The notes under the pieces were generated by a model. That model saw only the letters and a program-made list of their open reading frames with translations, ran no database searches and was not told where the DNA came from. A stretch of 50,843 bases of DNA from positions 1 to 50,843 of the forward strand of contig CACFCB010000006.1 in NCBI GenBank assembly GCA_902564695.1, read 5' to 3'. The position numbers were made by a program, and so were the translations under genes. Below, in pieces: positions 1 to 9,151 of the stretch (the first letter of the stretch is position 1; the number at the start of each line of letters is the position of its first letter). Source of the DNA: an uncultured Prochlorococcus sp. (GTDB lineage Bacteria > Cyanobacteriota > Cyanobacteriia > PCC-6307 > Cyanobiaceae).

Positions 1-1325
1 CTATTCATTTGACCTGCTCCAATTCCTAAAGTTTGTTCATTAGATGCAACTGCTATTGCATTAGATCGAACATGCTTCACAACTTTCCATGCAAAAGATA
101 AGTCATTTAGTTCTTTTTTGTTAGGGATTAATTTTGTAACATTTTTCCATTCTTTTTGATTGATATTTGGTTCATCTAAATCTTGAATCAATAAACCACC
201 TGATATGCTTCTAATATGATTTTTATCTGCTTTTTTAATAGAATCAGGTTTCAATTCTAAGAGCCTTAGGTTTTTCTTCCTTTTAAGTATTTCTTTTGCA
301 TTACTATCAAAAAATGGAGCGACAATACATTCAATAAATATATTTTCGAGTTCTTTAGCAGCTGTTTCATCTATAGGACAATTAATGGCAATAATTCCAC
401 CAAAAGCACTTACTCTATCTCCATCTAATGCTCTTTTTAGAGCTAAATATGGAGAATCACCAATTGCAACTCCGCAAGGATTTGTATGTTTAATTACGAC
501 AGCAGCTTTTTGATATAAATCGCTTTTTGGATTATTTTCATATCCAAATTCAAGAAGAGTAGATAATGCAGCCTCAAGATCTAGAAGATTATTTGTACTT
601 AATTCTTTTCCTTGTAATTGATTAGCCCCACTCCATCCTTTGTTTTTGTCTCCGTACCAAAAGGCTTTTTGATGAGGGTTTTCTCCATACCTAAGTTCTT
701 TCTTTAATGGTAAATGTTGCAACCAAGAAGCTTTATTTGAGTCGATTTTTTTTGCAATCCATTTACTTATAGTTAGGTCATAAATTGCTGTATGTTCAAA
801 AGCTTTTTGTGAATAGAGTTTTTTAAATTCATTGGTGATTCTTTTAGATTTGAAAGCATCAATTAAGTCTGAGTATTGATTTGGATTAGTGACTACAAGA
901 ACATCTTGATGGTTCTTTGCAGCGGCTCTAATCATTGCAGGACCTCCGATGTCAATATTCTCTATAGCTTCTTCCCATGAAACATTTTCTTTTGAAATAG
1001 TTTGTTCAAATGGATATAAATTAACTACCACCAAATCTATTGGATGGATGTTTTGGTTATTTAAGTCATCTAAATGAGATTGTTTATCTCTTTTAGCCAG
1101 AATTCCTCCATGTATTTTGGGATTAAGTGTTTTCACTCTCCCTTCAAGAATTTCTGGGAATCCTGTGTAATCGGCTACTCGAGTTACAGGTAGATTTTCG
1201 CTTTCTATTAGCTTGGCAGTCCCTCCACTTGAAATGATTTTGAACCCAAAGTCATTAATTAATGCTTTTGCAAGTGGAATTAAGCCAGTTTTGTCTGAGA
1301 CACTTAGCAGAGCTATTTGTGACAT
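1..1325 (-). CDS. purH: PurH, bifunctional AICAR transformylase/IMP cyclohydrolase (3' end outside window)
   Basis: This is a partial gene that runs off the left edge, so the C-terminal part of the protein is missing. PurH catalyses the last two steps of IMP synthesis: formylation of AICAR, then ring closure. The start codon is the ATG read from 1325 and gives [20 protein letters not shown], the typical start of the MGS-like cyclohydrolase domain. Further in, [11 protein letters not shown] (around 670-700) is the family signature opening the transformylase domain. About 441 codons are visible, where the family is usually a little over 500 residues. It is divergent from the hydrolase at 1390, with about 64 bp between the two starts. 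The frame shows no breaks. Confidence 0.95.
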   Translation of the reverse strand, partial: MSQIALLSVSDKTGLIPLAKALINDFGFKIISSGGTAKLIESENLPVTRVADYTGFPEILEGRVKTLNPKIHGGILAKRDKQSHLDDLNNQNIHPIDLVVVNLYPFEQTISKENVSWEEAIENIDIGGPAMIRAAAKNHQDVLVVTNPNQYSDLIDAFKSKRITNEFKKLYSQKAFEHTAIYDLTISKWIAKKIDSNKASWLQHLPLKKELRYGENPHQKAFWYGDKNKGWSGANQLQGKELSTNNLLDLEAALSTLLEFGYENNPKSDLYQKAAVVIKHTNPCGVAIGDSPYLALKRALDGDRVSAFGGIIAINCPIDETAAKELENIFIECIVAPFFDSNAKEILKRKKNLRLLELKPDSIKKADKNHIRSISGGLLIQDLDEPNINQKEWKNVTKLIPNKKELNDLSFAWKVVKHVRSNAIAVASNEQTLGIGAGQMN

Positions 1326-1389
1326 CTCTATTGTTTGAAATAGATTCTTCTCGATAACCTACGCATCAAAGAAGCATATTGCATTCAAG

Positions 1390-1995
1390 ATGACTGAACT
1401 AATCTCTTTAAATTCTGAATCCGCAACAAATAGATTAGTTTTATTACATGGCTGGGGAGCAGATGCTCAAGATTTACTGCCAGTTGGGAATTTATTAACC
1501 GAAGGGTTTAATGATTGTTTTGAAATAGTTTCTCTTTCTGCTCCTCAGCCTCATCCAAGTGGATCTGGTAGGCAATGGTACCCTTTATATCCTCATGAAT
1601 GGGACCAGGTCCCAAACGCGTTGTTAGATCTTGAAAGGCGCCTAAATAATCTTTGCTTTGAACAAATACCTTTAAATAAAACTTTGCTTCTCGGCTTTTC
1701 CCAGGGAGGCGCTATGGCGCTAGAGCTTGCTATGAGAAATAAGTTTGGAGGGGTTTTTGCTATTAGCTCTTATCCTCATCCAGAGTGGAAACCCTGTAAA
1801 AATAAATCACCTATTTTTCTTTTTCATGGAACTATGGACCAAGTAGTACCAATGGCAGCTTCTAAGAGAAGTTTAGAGATATTGTTGAATAACGAAATTA
1901 AATCTGAACTATATCTATTTGAAGGGGGCCATGAGATTAACAATGATCTTATTAATCATTGTCGAGGAATAATCGAAAAACATTTTCTAGATTAA
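1390..1995 (+). CDS. Alpha/beta hydrolase, phospholipase/carboxylesterase family
   Basis: A 201-residue single-domain serine hydrolase of the small carboxylesterase/acyl-protein thioesterase type. The nucleophile elbow GFSQGG (residues 102-107) places the catalytic Ser at 104. HGTMDQVVP supplies the probable Asp, and GGHEI near the C-terminus the His. The oxyanion-hole HG (residues 20-21) lies in LLHGWGADAQD. No signal peptide or membrane segment is seen, so it is probably cytosolic. The substrate cannot be told from sequence. Its stop overlaps the stop of the convergent DUF3155 gene by a few bases. Family assignment is firm; the specific function is not. Confidence 0.85.
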   Translation: MTELISLNSESATNRLVLLHGWGADAQDLLPVGNLLTEGFNDCFEIVSLSAPQPHPSGSGRQWYPLYPHEWDQVPNALLDLERRLNNLCFEQIPLNKTLLLGFSQGGAMALELAMRNKFGGVFAISSYPHPEWKPCKNKSPIFLFHGTMDQVVPMAASKRSLEILLNNEIKSELYLFEGGHEINNDLINHCRGIIEKHFLD

Positions 1996-2360
1996 ACGAA
2001 AGCGTATTCGTACTCCTCAATTTCCTCCCAATCATCAGCAGTTAGCTCTAAACCAGCAAAAATTTTATCTTCTCCAAGAAATTCAACAATTACTCTTAAA
2101 GATGGAAAGAGGAAATGATTCTCTTCAGCATATTGTGCACTAAATAATCCTTTCTCTCCCCAGAAAAAGCGATCAGTTGTATGTTCATTACGTCGAACAT
2201 TCAATATCGCAGGAGCATTTAAGCCTTCTTCAGCTATGAATCTCCTGGCTGCAGTAACAGGTTTGTGCTGACCTGTCCCCAAATGAAAGATTGGGACATG
2301 AGCCATAACTCGTTGACCTGCGAGTCTTCTTCTGCTAATTCTTTTACGCTTCTTAGACAT
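1992..2360 (-). CDS. DUF3155 family protein
   Basis: A 122-residue protein with a very basic N-terminus (MSKKRKRISRRRLAGQRV) followed by a conserved core (HVPIFHLGTGQHKPVTAARR) and an acidic C-terminus rich in Glu and Tyr. I recognise it as the cyanobacteria-restricted DUF3155 family, whose function is unknown. The basic start suggests nucleic-acid or ribosome contact, but this is inference. No membrane segment is seen. It converges on the upstream hydrolase with overlapping stop codons. A roughly 286-bp non-coding leader precedes it, containing two small hairpins (see 2361-2646). Confidence 0.85.
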   Translation of the reverse strand: MSKKRKRISRRRLAGQRVMAHVPIFHLGTGQHKPVTAARRFIAEEGLNAPAILNVRRNEHTTDRFFWGEKGLFSAQYAEENHFLFPSLRVIVEFLGEDKIFAGLELTADDWEEIEEYEYAFV

Positions 2361-2646
2361 GAAAAAACTACCTTAAGTAGAGTGAGGAAATAAGAAATTT
2401 TTTAATGAAAAAAATTAGAGTTTCAACTGAAGTGGAAAGTTTTTTACTCAAATAATTAAAAGTTCACTACAGAGGGTACCCATCAATCTCTTCTGTAGCC
2501 TGAAAGACACTTAGAAGTGCTCACCTTTTAATCAATTTTGAGATAACCTCCTAAGTAGTCTTCTAAATTCTTTATTCACATCTTAATACTTTTTTCAAAT
2601 TTTTCAAGTTTTTGAATGCTTTTTTTTTCTTGGCTAAAATCCCATA
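2361..2646. other. Intergenic region between DUF3155 gene and histidine kinase
   Basis: No gene is seen in these 286 bp between two divergent genes. A hairpin with arms CTACAGA (2467-2473) and TCTGTAG (2492-2498) is followed by a small CACT/AGTG hairpin at about 2508-2519. These may belong to the DUF3155 leader or to a small RNA. A long T-rich stretch (2580-2635) precedes the kinase start. The region should also contain both promoters, but I could not assign -10 or -35 boxes with confidence in such AT-rich DNA. Confidence 0.4.
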
Positions 2647-3768
2647 ATGAGTTTAATGCAGTATTCAGAACGGTTTTTGAACTTTGTTCAACAGCAGTTG
2701 ATGAGCTTTCAGGCTGATCAAGAAGTCGAGCATGTTGTTGTTTATGTAGCAAGATCCGGAGATAGTGGATCCCCCACTTTAGAGGTGGTTGGCCAATGGC
2801 CTAAGTCAGAAAAAGTATTACAGCCGGTTGAAACAGATACTGCTCTTAGAACTCCTTCTTCAAATAGAAGGTGGTATCCACTTCAAGAGGGTTCAATATT
2901 GCTTGGTGTAATTCGTGCGGAAAGAATTCCTTCTGAAGAAGAATGGCCTGAGTCACTTGATCAACGTTTGCAATCGACTTCAATCGCTGTTGCCAATTCG
3001 CTTGCTTCTGAACTTGATAGAAAAAGATTATTAGATCAATTGGATGATCAAAAGGAGCAGATATCTCTCATGGTTCATCAATTAAGGAATCCATTGGCTG
3101 CTCTTGGAACTTATGCAAAACTTCTTTTAAGAAAAATCGGTCCTGAGAGCGAACATGAAAGTCTTGTGAAAGGACTAATGAATGAACAAGCACAAGTTAA
3201 TAAATATCTATCTGCTTTAGATCAACTTAGCCAGGTGAAATTGCCTCAAGCTGATGAGGGGTCAAATAGATTGCTTTTGCCTCCTCTTTTGCCTACTGAG
3301 GATGCTATTAGCATTAAAAGTTTAATAGATCCTTTGATAGAAAGAGCTAAAGCAAGAGCTAATTTACAAGGAAGAAAATGGTTTAGCCCATCAGAGTGGC
3401 CAACTTGGATGGAGTCAAGATCAATTTCAGAAGGTGTGATTGCTGAAATAGTGGCAAATTTATTAGAGAATGCATTTCGTTATAGCCCGCCTAAATCTTC
3501 TTTAGGCATAGAAGTTACTGAAAATGGGATATGTGTTTGGGATGAAGGTATGCCTATCAACAAAAGAGAAAGAGAGAAGATTTTTGAAAAAGGCTTTAGA
3601 GGAGAAAGTAGCTCAAAAATGTCAGGAAGCGGAATAGGGCTTGCTCTTGCAAGAGATTTGGCAAGGCAACTAGGAGGAGATTTGGAATTAATTGTTGAAC
3701 CTAACCAATTTAAAAACTCTTTGCCTGAATCAGGTAATGCTTTTGTTTTTAATATGGAACTAAAATGA
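2647..3768 (+). CDS. Sensor histidine kinase with GAF-like N-terminus (orphan)
   Basis: A 373-residue soluble histidine kinase. Residues about 10-125 resemble a GAF-type sensor domain without membrane segments. A coiled linker leads to the H-box LMVHQLRNPLAALGTYAKLL with the phospho-accepting His at 144. The HATPase domain has the N-box (EIVANLLENAFRYSPP), a slightly degenerate G1 box (VWDEGMPI), the F-box (IFEKGFRG) and the G2 box (GSGIGLALARDLARQLGG), so it should be active. No response regulator is adjacent, as is common for the few kinases of Prochlorococcus. The signal sensed is unknown. Its 3' end overlaps the convergent cobS gene by 20 bp. Confidence 0.88.
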   Translation: MSLMQYSERFLNFVQQQLMSFQADQEVEHVVVYVARSGDSGSPTLEVVGQWPKSEKVLQPVETDTALRTPSSNRRWYPLQEGSILLGVIRAERIPSEEEWPESLDQRLQSTSIAVANSLASELDRKRLLDQLDDQKEQISLMVHQLRNPLAALGTYAKLLLRKIGPESEHESLVKGLMNEQAQVNKYLSALDQLSQVKLPQADEGSNRLLLPPLLPTEDAISIKSLIDPLIERAKARANLQGRKWFSPSEWPTWMESRSISEGVIAEIVANLLENAFRYSPPKSSLGIEVTENGICVWDEGMPINKREREKIFEKGFRGESSSKMSGSGIGLALARDLARQLGGDLELIVEPNQFKNSLPESGNAFVFNMELK

Positions 3769-4486
3769 TACTTAATATTAATAAATTCACTGTTTCTGTG
3801 ATTACTAATCCTGCTCCATAACTATCACCATTATGACCTCCTAAAGACTTATTTAAATAGTATGGAATTAAAATTGAAGTAAATAAACCTGAAAAAATAC
3901 AAAGTATTAATAATAAAACATTAAAGACACTAAATTTGTTTAAAAAAAGAAAGAAGATTATCCCAAAGAAAAAGACTATAAATGATGGTTTCATTTCCTT
4001 ATGTGTACCTTTCCAATGTTTTTGATGAAAAGAATCTGATTTTTTTTTGAAAATATATTCATAATTTCCAATAGCAAAGATTTGGGAAATCCTTCCCCAG
4101 AAAGCCGCTAAGGGAAATGCAAAAAGTGTATAAAAATCAAGTTTAATTATTGCTGCTATTTGAACTATCAGAATGATTACTAAACTTTGGACACCTATTG
4201 CTCCCACTCTGCTGTCTTTCATCGCAAGAATCCGCTTTGATGGCCCTGCCGCAATCCCATCTGCAGTATCCATTAAACCGTCAATATGAATTCCACCAGT
4301 TATTAAGATGCTAATTGCAACTGATATCAAGGCGATAGAAATATTTGGCCAATTTAGGAACCTCAATAAAAACCATGAGATTGATTGAATAAAGCCAATA
4401 AAAATTCCTATTAAAGGTGCAAATCGAGCAATTCTTTTAAATGTCGGTTTGATTATTGGCCATTGAGGCAAGATTGTGTAAAACAA
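3749..4486 (-). CDS. cobS: Cobalamin synthase (adenosylcobinamide-GDP ribazoletransferase)
   Basis: An integral membrane enzyme joining adenosylcobinamide-GDP with alpha-ribazole in the final stage of cobalamin assembly. Family motifs are GGIHIDGLMDTADGIA (substrate and metal binding), DSRVGAIG and GGHNGDSYGA near the C-terminus, with several hydrophobic helices between them. The start is uncertain. The TTG at 4486 gives 245 residues, but the same frame stays open upstream to about 4561 and encodes NWLGDLAGAW directly before it, which looks like the normal CobS N-terminus. No ATG, GTG or TTG exists in that extension, so either a rare start (CTG at 4528 or ATT at 4525) is used or the protein is slightly short. 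It converges on the kinase gene and diverges from tgt. Confidence 0.88.
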   Translation of the reverse strand: MFYTILPQWPIIKPTFKRIARFAPLIGIFIGFIQSISWFLLRFLNWPNISIALISVAISILITGGIHIDGLMDTADGIAAGPSKRILAMKDSRVGAIGVQSLVIILIVQIAAIIKLDFYTLFAFPLAAFWGRISQIFAIGNYEYIFKKKSDSFHQKHWKGTHKEMKPSFIVFFFGIIFFLFLNKFSVFNVLLLILCIFSGLFTSILIPYYLNKSLGGHNGDSYGAGLVITETVNLLILSIILVPY

Positions 4487-4558
4487 CCATGCACCTGCAA
4501 GGTCACCTAGCCAGTTTTTAAAAATCAGAGTTACAACCTCAACTGTTTCACTAGTTCC

Positions 4559-4580
4559 AAATTAGTTATATAACTAATTT
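4559..4580. promoter_or_regulatory. 22-bp perfect palindrome between cobS and tgt
   Basis: A perfect inverted repeat centred on 4569/4570, with each half reading AAATTAGTTAT in the outside-to-centre direction. It is flanked by a second, imperfectly spaced pair, GTTCC (4554-4558) and GGAAC (4588-4592). It lies in the short space between two divergent genes and 25 bp before the tgt start, where an operator for a dimeric regulator would be expected. No T-tract follows, so it is not a terminator. The regulatory role is inference. Confidence 0.4.
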
Positions 4581-4604
4581 AAGTTATGGAACATTTAGGA
4601 ATAA

Positions 4605-5735
4605 TTGAAAAATCCTTTCTTTGATTTTCAAATAACAAGTAGATGCAAATCGACATTTGCTCGAGTCGGTTCGTTTAATACTCCAAATGGAATTGTAAAT
4701 ACTCCTAGATTTATGCCTGTAGGGACTTTAGGAACAGTTAAGGGAGTTACATCTGAGCAACTTGATAAAACAGGCGCTGAAATGATTCTTGCAAATACTT
4801 TTCATCTTCATATTCAACCAGGAGAAACGATTATTAAAAATTCAGGCGGACTTCATAAATTTATGAATTGGGAAAAACCAATACTTACTGACTCAGGAGG
4901 TTTTCAAGTATTTAGCTTGGCAAAATTAAACAAAATTGATGATGAAGGTGTTTCGTTTCAAAGTCCAAGGGATGGTAAACAGATTTTTCTAACTCCTGAA
5001 AAAGCTATTGAAATTCAAATGGATTTGGGTTCAGACATAGCAATGGCTTTTGATCAATGCCCTCCATACCCTGCAAGTGAAGCAGAGGTTGAAGAAGCTT
5101 GTATAAGAACTCATTATTGGTTAGAGCGATGTATTAATTCTCATAACAAAAGTGATCAAGCAATGTTTGGGATAGTTCAAGGTGGATGTTTTCCTCATTT
5201 GAGAGAATTGAGTGCAAAAATTGTTTCAGGATTTGATTTGCCTGGTATCGCTATTGGAGGTGTGAGCGTAGGTGAACCAATAAATCAAATGCATAAAATT
5301 GTACGTGAAACTTGCCCACTTTTGCCCGAAGATCGACCTAGATACTTAATGGGAATAGGGACATTACGAGAAATGGCTTTAGCTGTGGCAAATGGAGTCG
5401 ATCTATTCGATTGTGTAATCCCCACGCGTTTGGGAAGACATGGGAGCGCTTTAGTTGATGGTCAGACATGGAATTTAAGGAATTCACGTTTTAAAGACGA
5501 TTACAGACCATTAGATTCATCTTGTACTTGTGAAGCTTGTCAAGGTTATACAAGGGCATATATTCATCATTTAATAAGAAACAAAGAATTACTAGGTCTG
5601 ACACTTTTAAGTCTGCATAATCTCACTCATTTAATCCGTTTTACAGGCGCTATTAGGCAAGCAATTCTAGAAGGTTGTTTTTCAGAGGATTTCGCTCCGT
5701 GGCAGAGTGACTCTAAAGCGCGTCATACGTGGTAG
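4605..5735 (+). CDS. tgt: Queuine/preQ1 tRNA-guanine transglycosylase
   Basis: Tgt swaps guanine 34 of tRNAs with GUN anticodons for the queuosine precursor preQ1. The 376-residue protein has the full TIM-barrel set: [12 protein letters not shown], the nucleophile region [18 protein letters not shown], the second Asp in [16 protein letters not shown], and the zinc site [17 protein letters not shown]. The start is TTG: the codon directly before it is the stop TAA (4602-4604), no other start precedes the conserved domain, and AGGA at 4597-4600 is a fitting ribosome binding site. The psbK start follows 34 bp downstream, so the two may be cotranscribed. Confidence 0.96.
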   Translation: MKNPFFDFQITSRCKSTFARVGSFNTPNGIVNTPRFMPVGTLGTVKGVTSEQLDKTGAEMILANTFHLHIQPGETIIKNSGGLHKFMNWEKPILTDSGGFQVFSLAKLNKIDDEGVSFQSPRDGKQIFLTPEKAIEIQMDLGSDIAMAFDQCPPYPASEAEVEEACIRTHYWLERCINSHNKSDQAMFGIVQGGCFPHLRELSAKIVSGFDLPGIAIGGVSVGEPINQMHKIVRETCPLLPEDRPRYLMGIGTLREMALAVANGVDLFDCVIPTRLGRHGSALVDGQTWNLRNSRFKDDYRPLDSSCTCEACQGYTRAYIHHLIRNKELLGLTLLSLHNLTHLIRFTGAIRQAILEGCFSEDFAPWQSDSKARHTW

Positions 5736-5769
5736 CGTGCGTGCTTAATACGTCCATTATTTCTTAGGG

Positions 5770-5913
5770 ATGGCACTGATTAATCTCGACTTGCTAGCTG
5801 AACTTCCTACTGCTTATCAAGCTTTTGCACCAACAGTGGATGTACTTCCGCTTATACCTCTATTCTTCTTTCTGCTTGTTTTTGTTTGGCAAGCGGCAGT
5901 TGGCTTTCGTTAA
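5770..5913 (+). CDS. psbK: Photosystem II reaction centre protein K
   Basis: A 47-residue gene. The product has a short N-terminal leader ([20 protein letters not shown]), the conserved mature start [20 protein letters not shown] and the ending AAVGFR. PsbK is a single-span thylakoid subunit at the edge of the PSII core near CP43. The start ATG overlaps an AGGGA ribosome binding sequence. It lies 34 bp after tgt and is followed by an AT-rich inverted repeat that probably ends transcription. Length and motifs match the family exactly. Confidence 0.95.
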   Translation: MALINLDLLAELPTAYQAFAPTVDVLPLIPLFFFLLVFVWQAAVGFR

Positions 5914-5976
5914 ATTGAAAGCTTTTTCTTCTAGATTTTTACAATTTAAGTAATCAATTAGAAGTTCTTAACAAAA

Positions 5977-6015
5977 TAAAATTTTTGCTTGAAGTAAAAC
6001 TCAGGCAAAATTTTA
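5977..6015. terminator. AT-rich inverted repeat between convergent genes
   Basis: Arms AAAATTTTTGC (5978-5988) and GCAAAATTTT (6005-6014) can pair with one bulged base and about a 16-nt loop. The repeat lies between psbK and the convergent oxidoreductase gene, and T-rich sequence follows on the plus side. It could serve both strands. AT-rich stems are less certain than GC-rich ones. Confidence 0.45.
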
Positions 6016-6047
6016 TATTGATTTTTTATTAAGTTTTTCAACTTAAT

Positions 6048-7070
6048 TTAAATTCCTTTGCCAAGCAAAATGTCTTCACTTGGCATTGATACCGCTTTTT
6101 CAATTAAATCAGCTAGATGAAGAGCTCGAGAGGCTTGAAGCCCTCCTACAGCGGGTTTTTCTTTTCCCCTAACGCATTGAAGAAAATGCTCAAGCTCCGC
6201 ATATAGTGGCTCAATCGATGTTGTGCTGACTTCTTCAATAAAACCATCGTTTCTATAAAGGAGCTCTCCATGATCAGCTGAATACCATTCATGAGCTTTT
6301 CTATGAATATGAATATTGTGATTTAAGAAATCGGTTTCGATAAGACTTTGTTTGCAATGAGCGCTCAAGTTTCTAATTTTCTTGTGACTCATTTTGCTTG
6401 CCGTAAGACTTGCTACTACACCGTTTTGAAAGCCTAGTGTCGCATTAACGTAATCCATAGGTCCATCCCCGCTGCATCCTCCAACAGCAGCAAGCCTAAT
6501 GACTTTTGAATTTGCAAGTTCAATAACTAAATCAATATCGTGAATCATTAAGTCTAAGACTACTGAAACATCATTGGCTCTCTCAGGATGAGGGCTATGT
6601 CTTCTTGCTTCAAGAACTACAACTTCTTCATTAGCAACTACTTTTGTTAATTCCCTAAAAGCTGGATTAAATCTTTCTATATGTCCAACTTGTAATAATT
6701 TCTTTGCATTGTTTGAAGCATTAATCAACGATGATGCTTCTTCTTTATTGGCTGCAATTGGTTTTTCAATTAAAACATGCTTACCTGATCTTAGGCATTC
6801 AATCCCTACTTTATGGTGAAATAAGGTAGGTACTGCAATGCATACAGCTTCTACTTGATTTAATAAATCTTTGTAATTTTTATACCAATTACAATTAAAT
6901 TGCTCCATAGCTAGTTTTCCTCTTTCTTCATCTAGATCTGCAACTCCTATTAGCTCAGCATCTTTGAGAAGGCTAAGTACCCTTGCGTGGTGCCACCCCA
7001 TATTCCCAATACCTATTACCCCAACTTTTACAGGAATAATAGTTTCATTGATCTTGGAGATGGTTTTCAT
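6048..7070 (-). CDS. Gfo/Idh/MocA family NAD(P)-dependent oxidoreductase
   Basis: A 340-residue sugar-type dehydrogenase. The N-terminal Rossmann domain starts with VGVIGIGNMGWHHARVL (residues 15-31) and carries the family motif EKPIA. The C-terminal half is the alpha/beta substrate domain with DLMIHDIDLV, which contains the usual catalytic His. No signal peptide or Tat motif is seen, so it is cytosolic. The substrate is unknown; family members act on sugars, inositol or sugar nucleotides, and related genes work in surface polysaccharide synthesis. It lies 37 bp downstream of the CorC-type gene on the same strand and may be cotranscribed with it. Confidence 0.88.
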   Translation of the reverse strand: MKTISKINETIIPVKVGVIGIGNMGWHHARVLSLLKDAELIGVADLDEERGKLAMEQFNCNWYKNYKDLLNQVEAVCIAVPTLFHHKVGIECLRSGKHVLIEKPIAANKEEASSLINASNNAKKLLQVGHIERFNPAFRELTKVVANEEVVVLEARRHSPHPERANDVSVVLDLMIHDIDLVIELANSKVIRLAAVGGCSGDGPMDYVNATLGFQNGVVASLTASKMSHKKIRNLSAHCKQSLIETDFLNHNIHIHRKAHEWYSADHGELLYRNDGFIEEVSTTSIEPLYAELEHFLQCVRGKEKPAVGGLQASRALHLADLIEKAVSMPSEDILLGKGI

Positions 7071-7107
7071 ATTTATTTGATTGTTAATTAATAGACTTTT
7101 TTATCAT

Positions 7108-8376
7108 TTATTTTGGAAGGATTATTTTTACTTTATTTATTCTTGGTCCTTTCATAGAGATAATTTCCAATACAAATTCATTATGAATCAGAGTTTCTCC
7201 TGAAGTTGGAATTTCTTGAAGTTTTTCTAAAATAAATCCAGCAAGAGTGTAGTGATCATCGGCTTCTGGCAATTCTAGTTTGAGCTCTCTATTTAATTCT
7301 ATTACTTCTATATCACCCGAAGTAATCCATATCTTTTTTAGGTCATCAATAGGTCTTAGCTCAGATTCTTTATTATCAAATTGGATCTCATCACCAACAA
7401 TTTCTCCTGTTAAGTCTGCTGATGTTATTAGACCTTCAGTTCCACCATATTCATCAACAACCAATAGAAGTGGATTTCCATTTTTTATTAGAGGTAGTAA
7501 TTCGGCCAAAGTAGAAGTTTCTAAAACACGAACAACTGGTTCTATATATGGTTCTAAAGTTGAGTTTGCCTGCATTGCCCCTTTAGCTATTGGATCAGCA
7601 AGTTGTCTTAAGTCTAAAACGCCAAGAACATTATCAAGTGAATCATCAATTACCAAGTATCTTGCATGACGAGTTTTATGTACTTCTTCCATCATTTGGC
7701 TGAAGGAAACATTCCTTGGCAGAGTAACCATCCCTGATCTAGGAACCATTACCTCTCTAACTTGAGTGTCTCGTAAGGCAAAAACACCTTCAAGAATATT
7801 TCTTTCATCAGGTTTTAATCCTGTGACACCTCCAGTTTCTATGAGTTTTTCTAATTCTCCTGCTGAAAAAGCTGCTGTTGTGAGACTTTCCGATTGAGTA
7901 TTAAGTCCAAATAACCTAAGGATCAATAAGGCAAGTCCTTCTAACAAAGATAAGAATGGTGACATCCATTTTATTGCTGCTTCAATAAAGGGAGATAGTT
8001 TTAATGCAGCAGTCTCTGGCTTGTTCAGAACAAATGCTTTTGGAAGAAGACCAGATATCAGAGTTGCTAAAAGTACAAAAGTCGTAAAGAGTCCTAGATC
8101 AAAAACATAATTAAATGAATCATTATTTCCCCACCATTCACTTGCGAAACTTTTACAAATCCACCCAATTGAAATCAATGAAATAGTAATTCCTAATTCA
8201 GCGATTAAGAGAGTTAGCCTGAGCCTTTTCTGTAAACGAATTATAGAATTTGAACCTGGAAGACCCTCTTCAACAAGTTTTTGAACCTTAGTCGAACGAA
8301 GACGCAATATGGCAAATTGACCAGCATTGAAAAATGCTGGTATTACAAGCAGTATACAAAGAAGTAATAAACTCAT
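7108..8376 (-). CDS. CNNM/CorC-type membrane protein with CBS pair
   Basis: A 422-residue protein of the hemolysin C/CorC/TlyC-like family. The N-terminal third has about four hydrophobic helices (DUF21/CNNM domain, beginning MSLLLLCILLVIPAFFNAGQ). A CBS pair follows (VMVPRSGMVTLPRN ... LVVDEYGGTEGLIT), then a C-terminal CorC_HlyC domain (LPEADDHYTLAGFILEKLQ). Relatives are linked to magnesium or cobalt efflux, and despite the old name there is no reason to expect haemolytic activity. The start ATG at 8376 lies 15 bp after the 3' end of the same-strand tRNA gene. Function beyond divalent-cation handling is inference. Confidence 0.87.
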   Translation of the reverse strand: MSLLLLCILLVIPAFFNAGQFAILRLRSTKVQKLVEEGLPGSNSIIRLQKRLRLTLLIAELGITISLISIGWICKSFASEWWGNNDSFNYVFDLGLFTTFVLLATLISGLLPKAFVLNKPETAALKLSPFIEAAIKWMSPFLSLLEGLALLILRLFGLNTQSESLTTAAFSAGELEKLIETGGVTGLKPDERNILEGVFALRDTQVREVMVPRSGMVTLPRNVSFSQMMEEVHKTRHARYLVIDDSLDNVLGVLDLRQLADPIAKGAMQANSTLEPYIEPVVRVLETSTLAELLPLIKNGNPLLLVVDEYGGTEGLITSADLTGEIVGDEIQFDNKESELRPIDDLKKIWITSGDIEVIELNRELKLELPEADDHYTLAGFILEKLQEIPTSGETLIHNEFVLEIISMKGPRINKVKIILPK

Positions 8377-8390
8377 TAAAAATTTTTTTA

Positions 8391-8463
8391 TGGGGGTGGC
8401 GAGGATCGAACTCGCCTAAGGCGAATTATGAGTTCGCTGCATTCACCAGATTGCTACACCCCC
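8391..8463 (-). tRNA. tRNA-Met (anticodon CAT)
   Basis: A 73-nt cloverleaf can be drawn on the minus strand. The acceptor arms are GGGGGTG and CACCCCC with discriminator A and no encoded CCA. The anticodon stem GCGAA/TTCGC holds the loop CTCATAA (anticodon CAT), and the T-arm GCGAG-TTCGATC-CTCGC is standard. CAT can also mean lysidine-modified tRNA-Ile. The GGGGGTG acceptor and the A discriminator fit elongator Met better, and an initiator is unlikely because the 1-72 pair is matched. It lies just upstream of the CorC-type gene. Confidence 0.88.
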
Positions 8464-8572
8464 AATAAAGCAGAACCAAAACTTTTTTTGATAATAGTTA
8501 ATTGGTTTACCTAAAGTAAATATATATCTAATCCCACCAAGATGTTTAATAATTAAGCTTGCATATAAAGAT

Positions 8573-9151
8573 ATGAACCAATTGAATTCTTCATCAGATC
8601 GAATTAAAGAAAATCTTTTAACTTTGTTAGCCCAAAAGGCTTATAGGTTTGGTGATTTTTCTTTGGCTTCTGGGAAAAAAAGTTCTCATTACGTCAATTG
8701 CAAACCTGTCTCTCTTTCAGGTCCAGGCCTTTTATCGATAAGCTCACTATTCCTGAGACAAATAAATGAAAGTGATGCTGGTGTAGCTGGATTGACTTTG
8801 GGTGCTGATCCACTAGTTAGTGGTGTTGTAATGATGGCAGCTCAATCAGGTTTAAATTTATGCGGTTTAATAGTGAGGAAAGAAGCTAAAGGTCATGGAA
8901 CTGGAGCATGGTTAGAAGGCCCATTGCCTCCAAAGGGTTCTGTGATTACTGTTTTAGAGGATGTTGTTACTACTGGTGGATCTTCTTTGAAAGCTGTTGA
9001 AAAACTTAGAACTCAAGGATATTTAGTTAACCAAGTATTAGCAATAGTTGATAGAGAAGAAGGAGGAGCAAATGCAATGAATAAAGCTGATTTGAAGTTA
9101 GATAGTGTTTTCTTTTTAAAAGAGATTATTGAGAGAGCTAAAAGTTTATAA
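8573..9151 (+). CDS. pyrE: Orotate phosphoribosyltransferase
   Basis: PyrE makes orotidine monophosphate from orotate and PRPP in pyrimidine synthesis. The 192-residue protein has the expected [10 protein letters not shown] near the N-terminus, the flexible loop [14 protein letters not shown] and the PRPP-binding motif [12 protein letters not shown]. The length is normal. Its stop codon shares one base with the start of the YgfZ-like gene (TAATG at 9149-9153), so the two are translationally coupled. This gene pair is a common cyanobacterial neighbourhood. Confidence 0.96.
   Translation: MNQLNSSSDRIKENLLTLLAQKAYRFGDFSLASGKKSSHYVNCKPVSLSGPGLLSISSLFLRQINESDAGVAGLTLGADPLVSGVVMMAAQSGLNLCGLIVRKEAKGHGTGAWLEGPLPPKGSVITVLEDVVTTGGSSLKAVEKLRTQGYLVNQVLAIVDREEGGANAMNKADLKLDSVFFLKEIIERAKSL

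Noticed and set aside
7280-7669. 129-residue plus-strand ORF opposite the CorC-type gene
   Set aside because: It lies wholly inside a well-conserved gene on the other strand, is Ser/Ile-rich and has no recognisable motif. It is an antisense shadow.
8391-8463. tRNA-Ile (lysidine, CAT) or initiator tRNA
   Set aside because: The acceptor stem is fully paired including 1-72, and the GGGGGTG stem with A discriminator fits elongator Met better. A lysidine tRNA cannot be wholly excluded.
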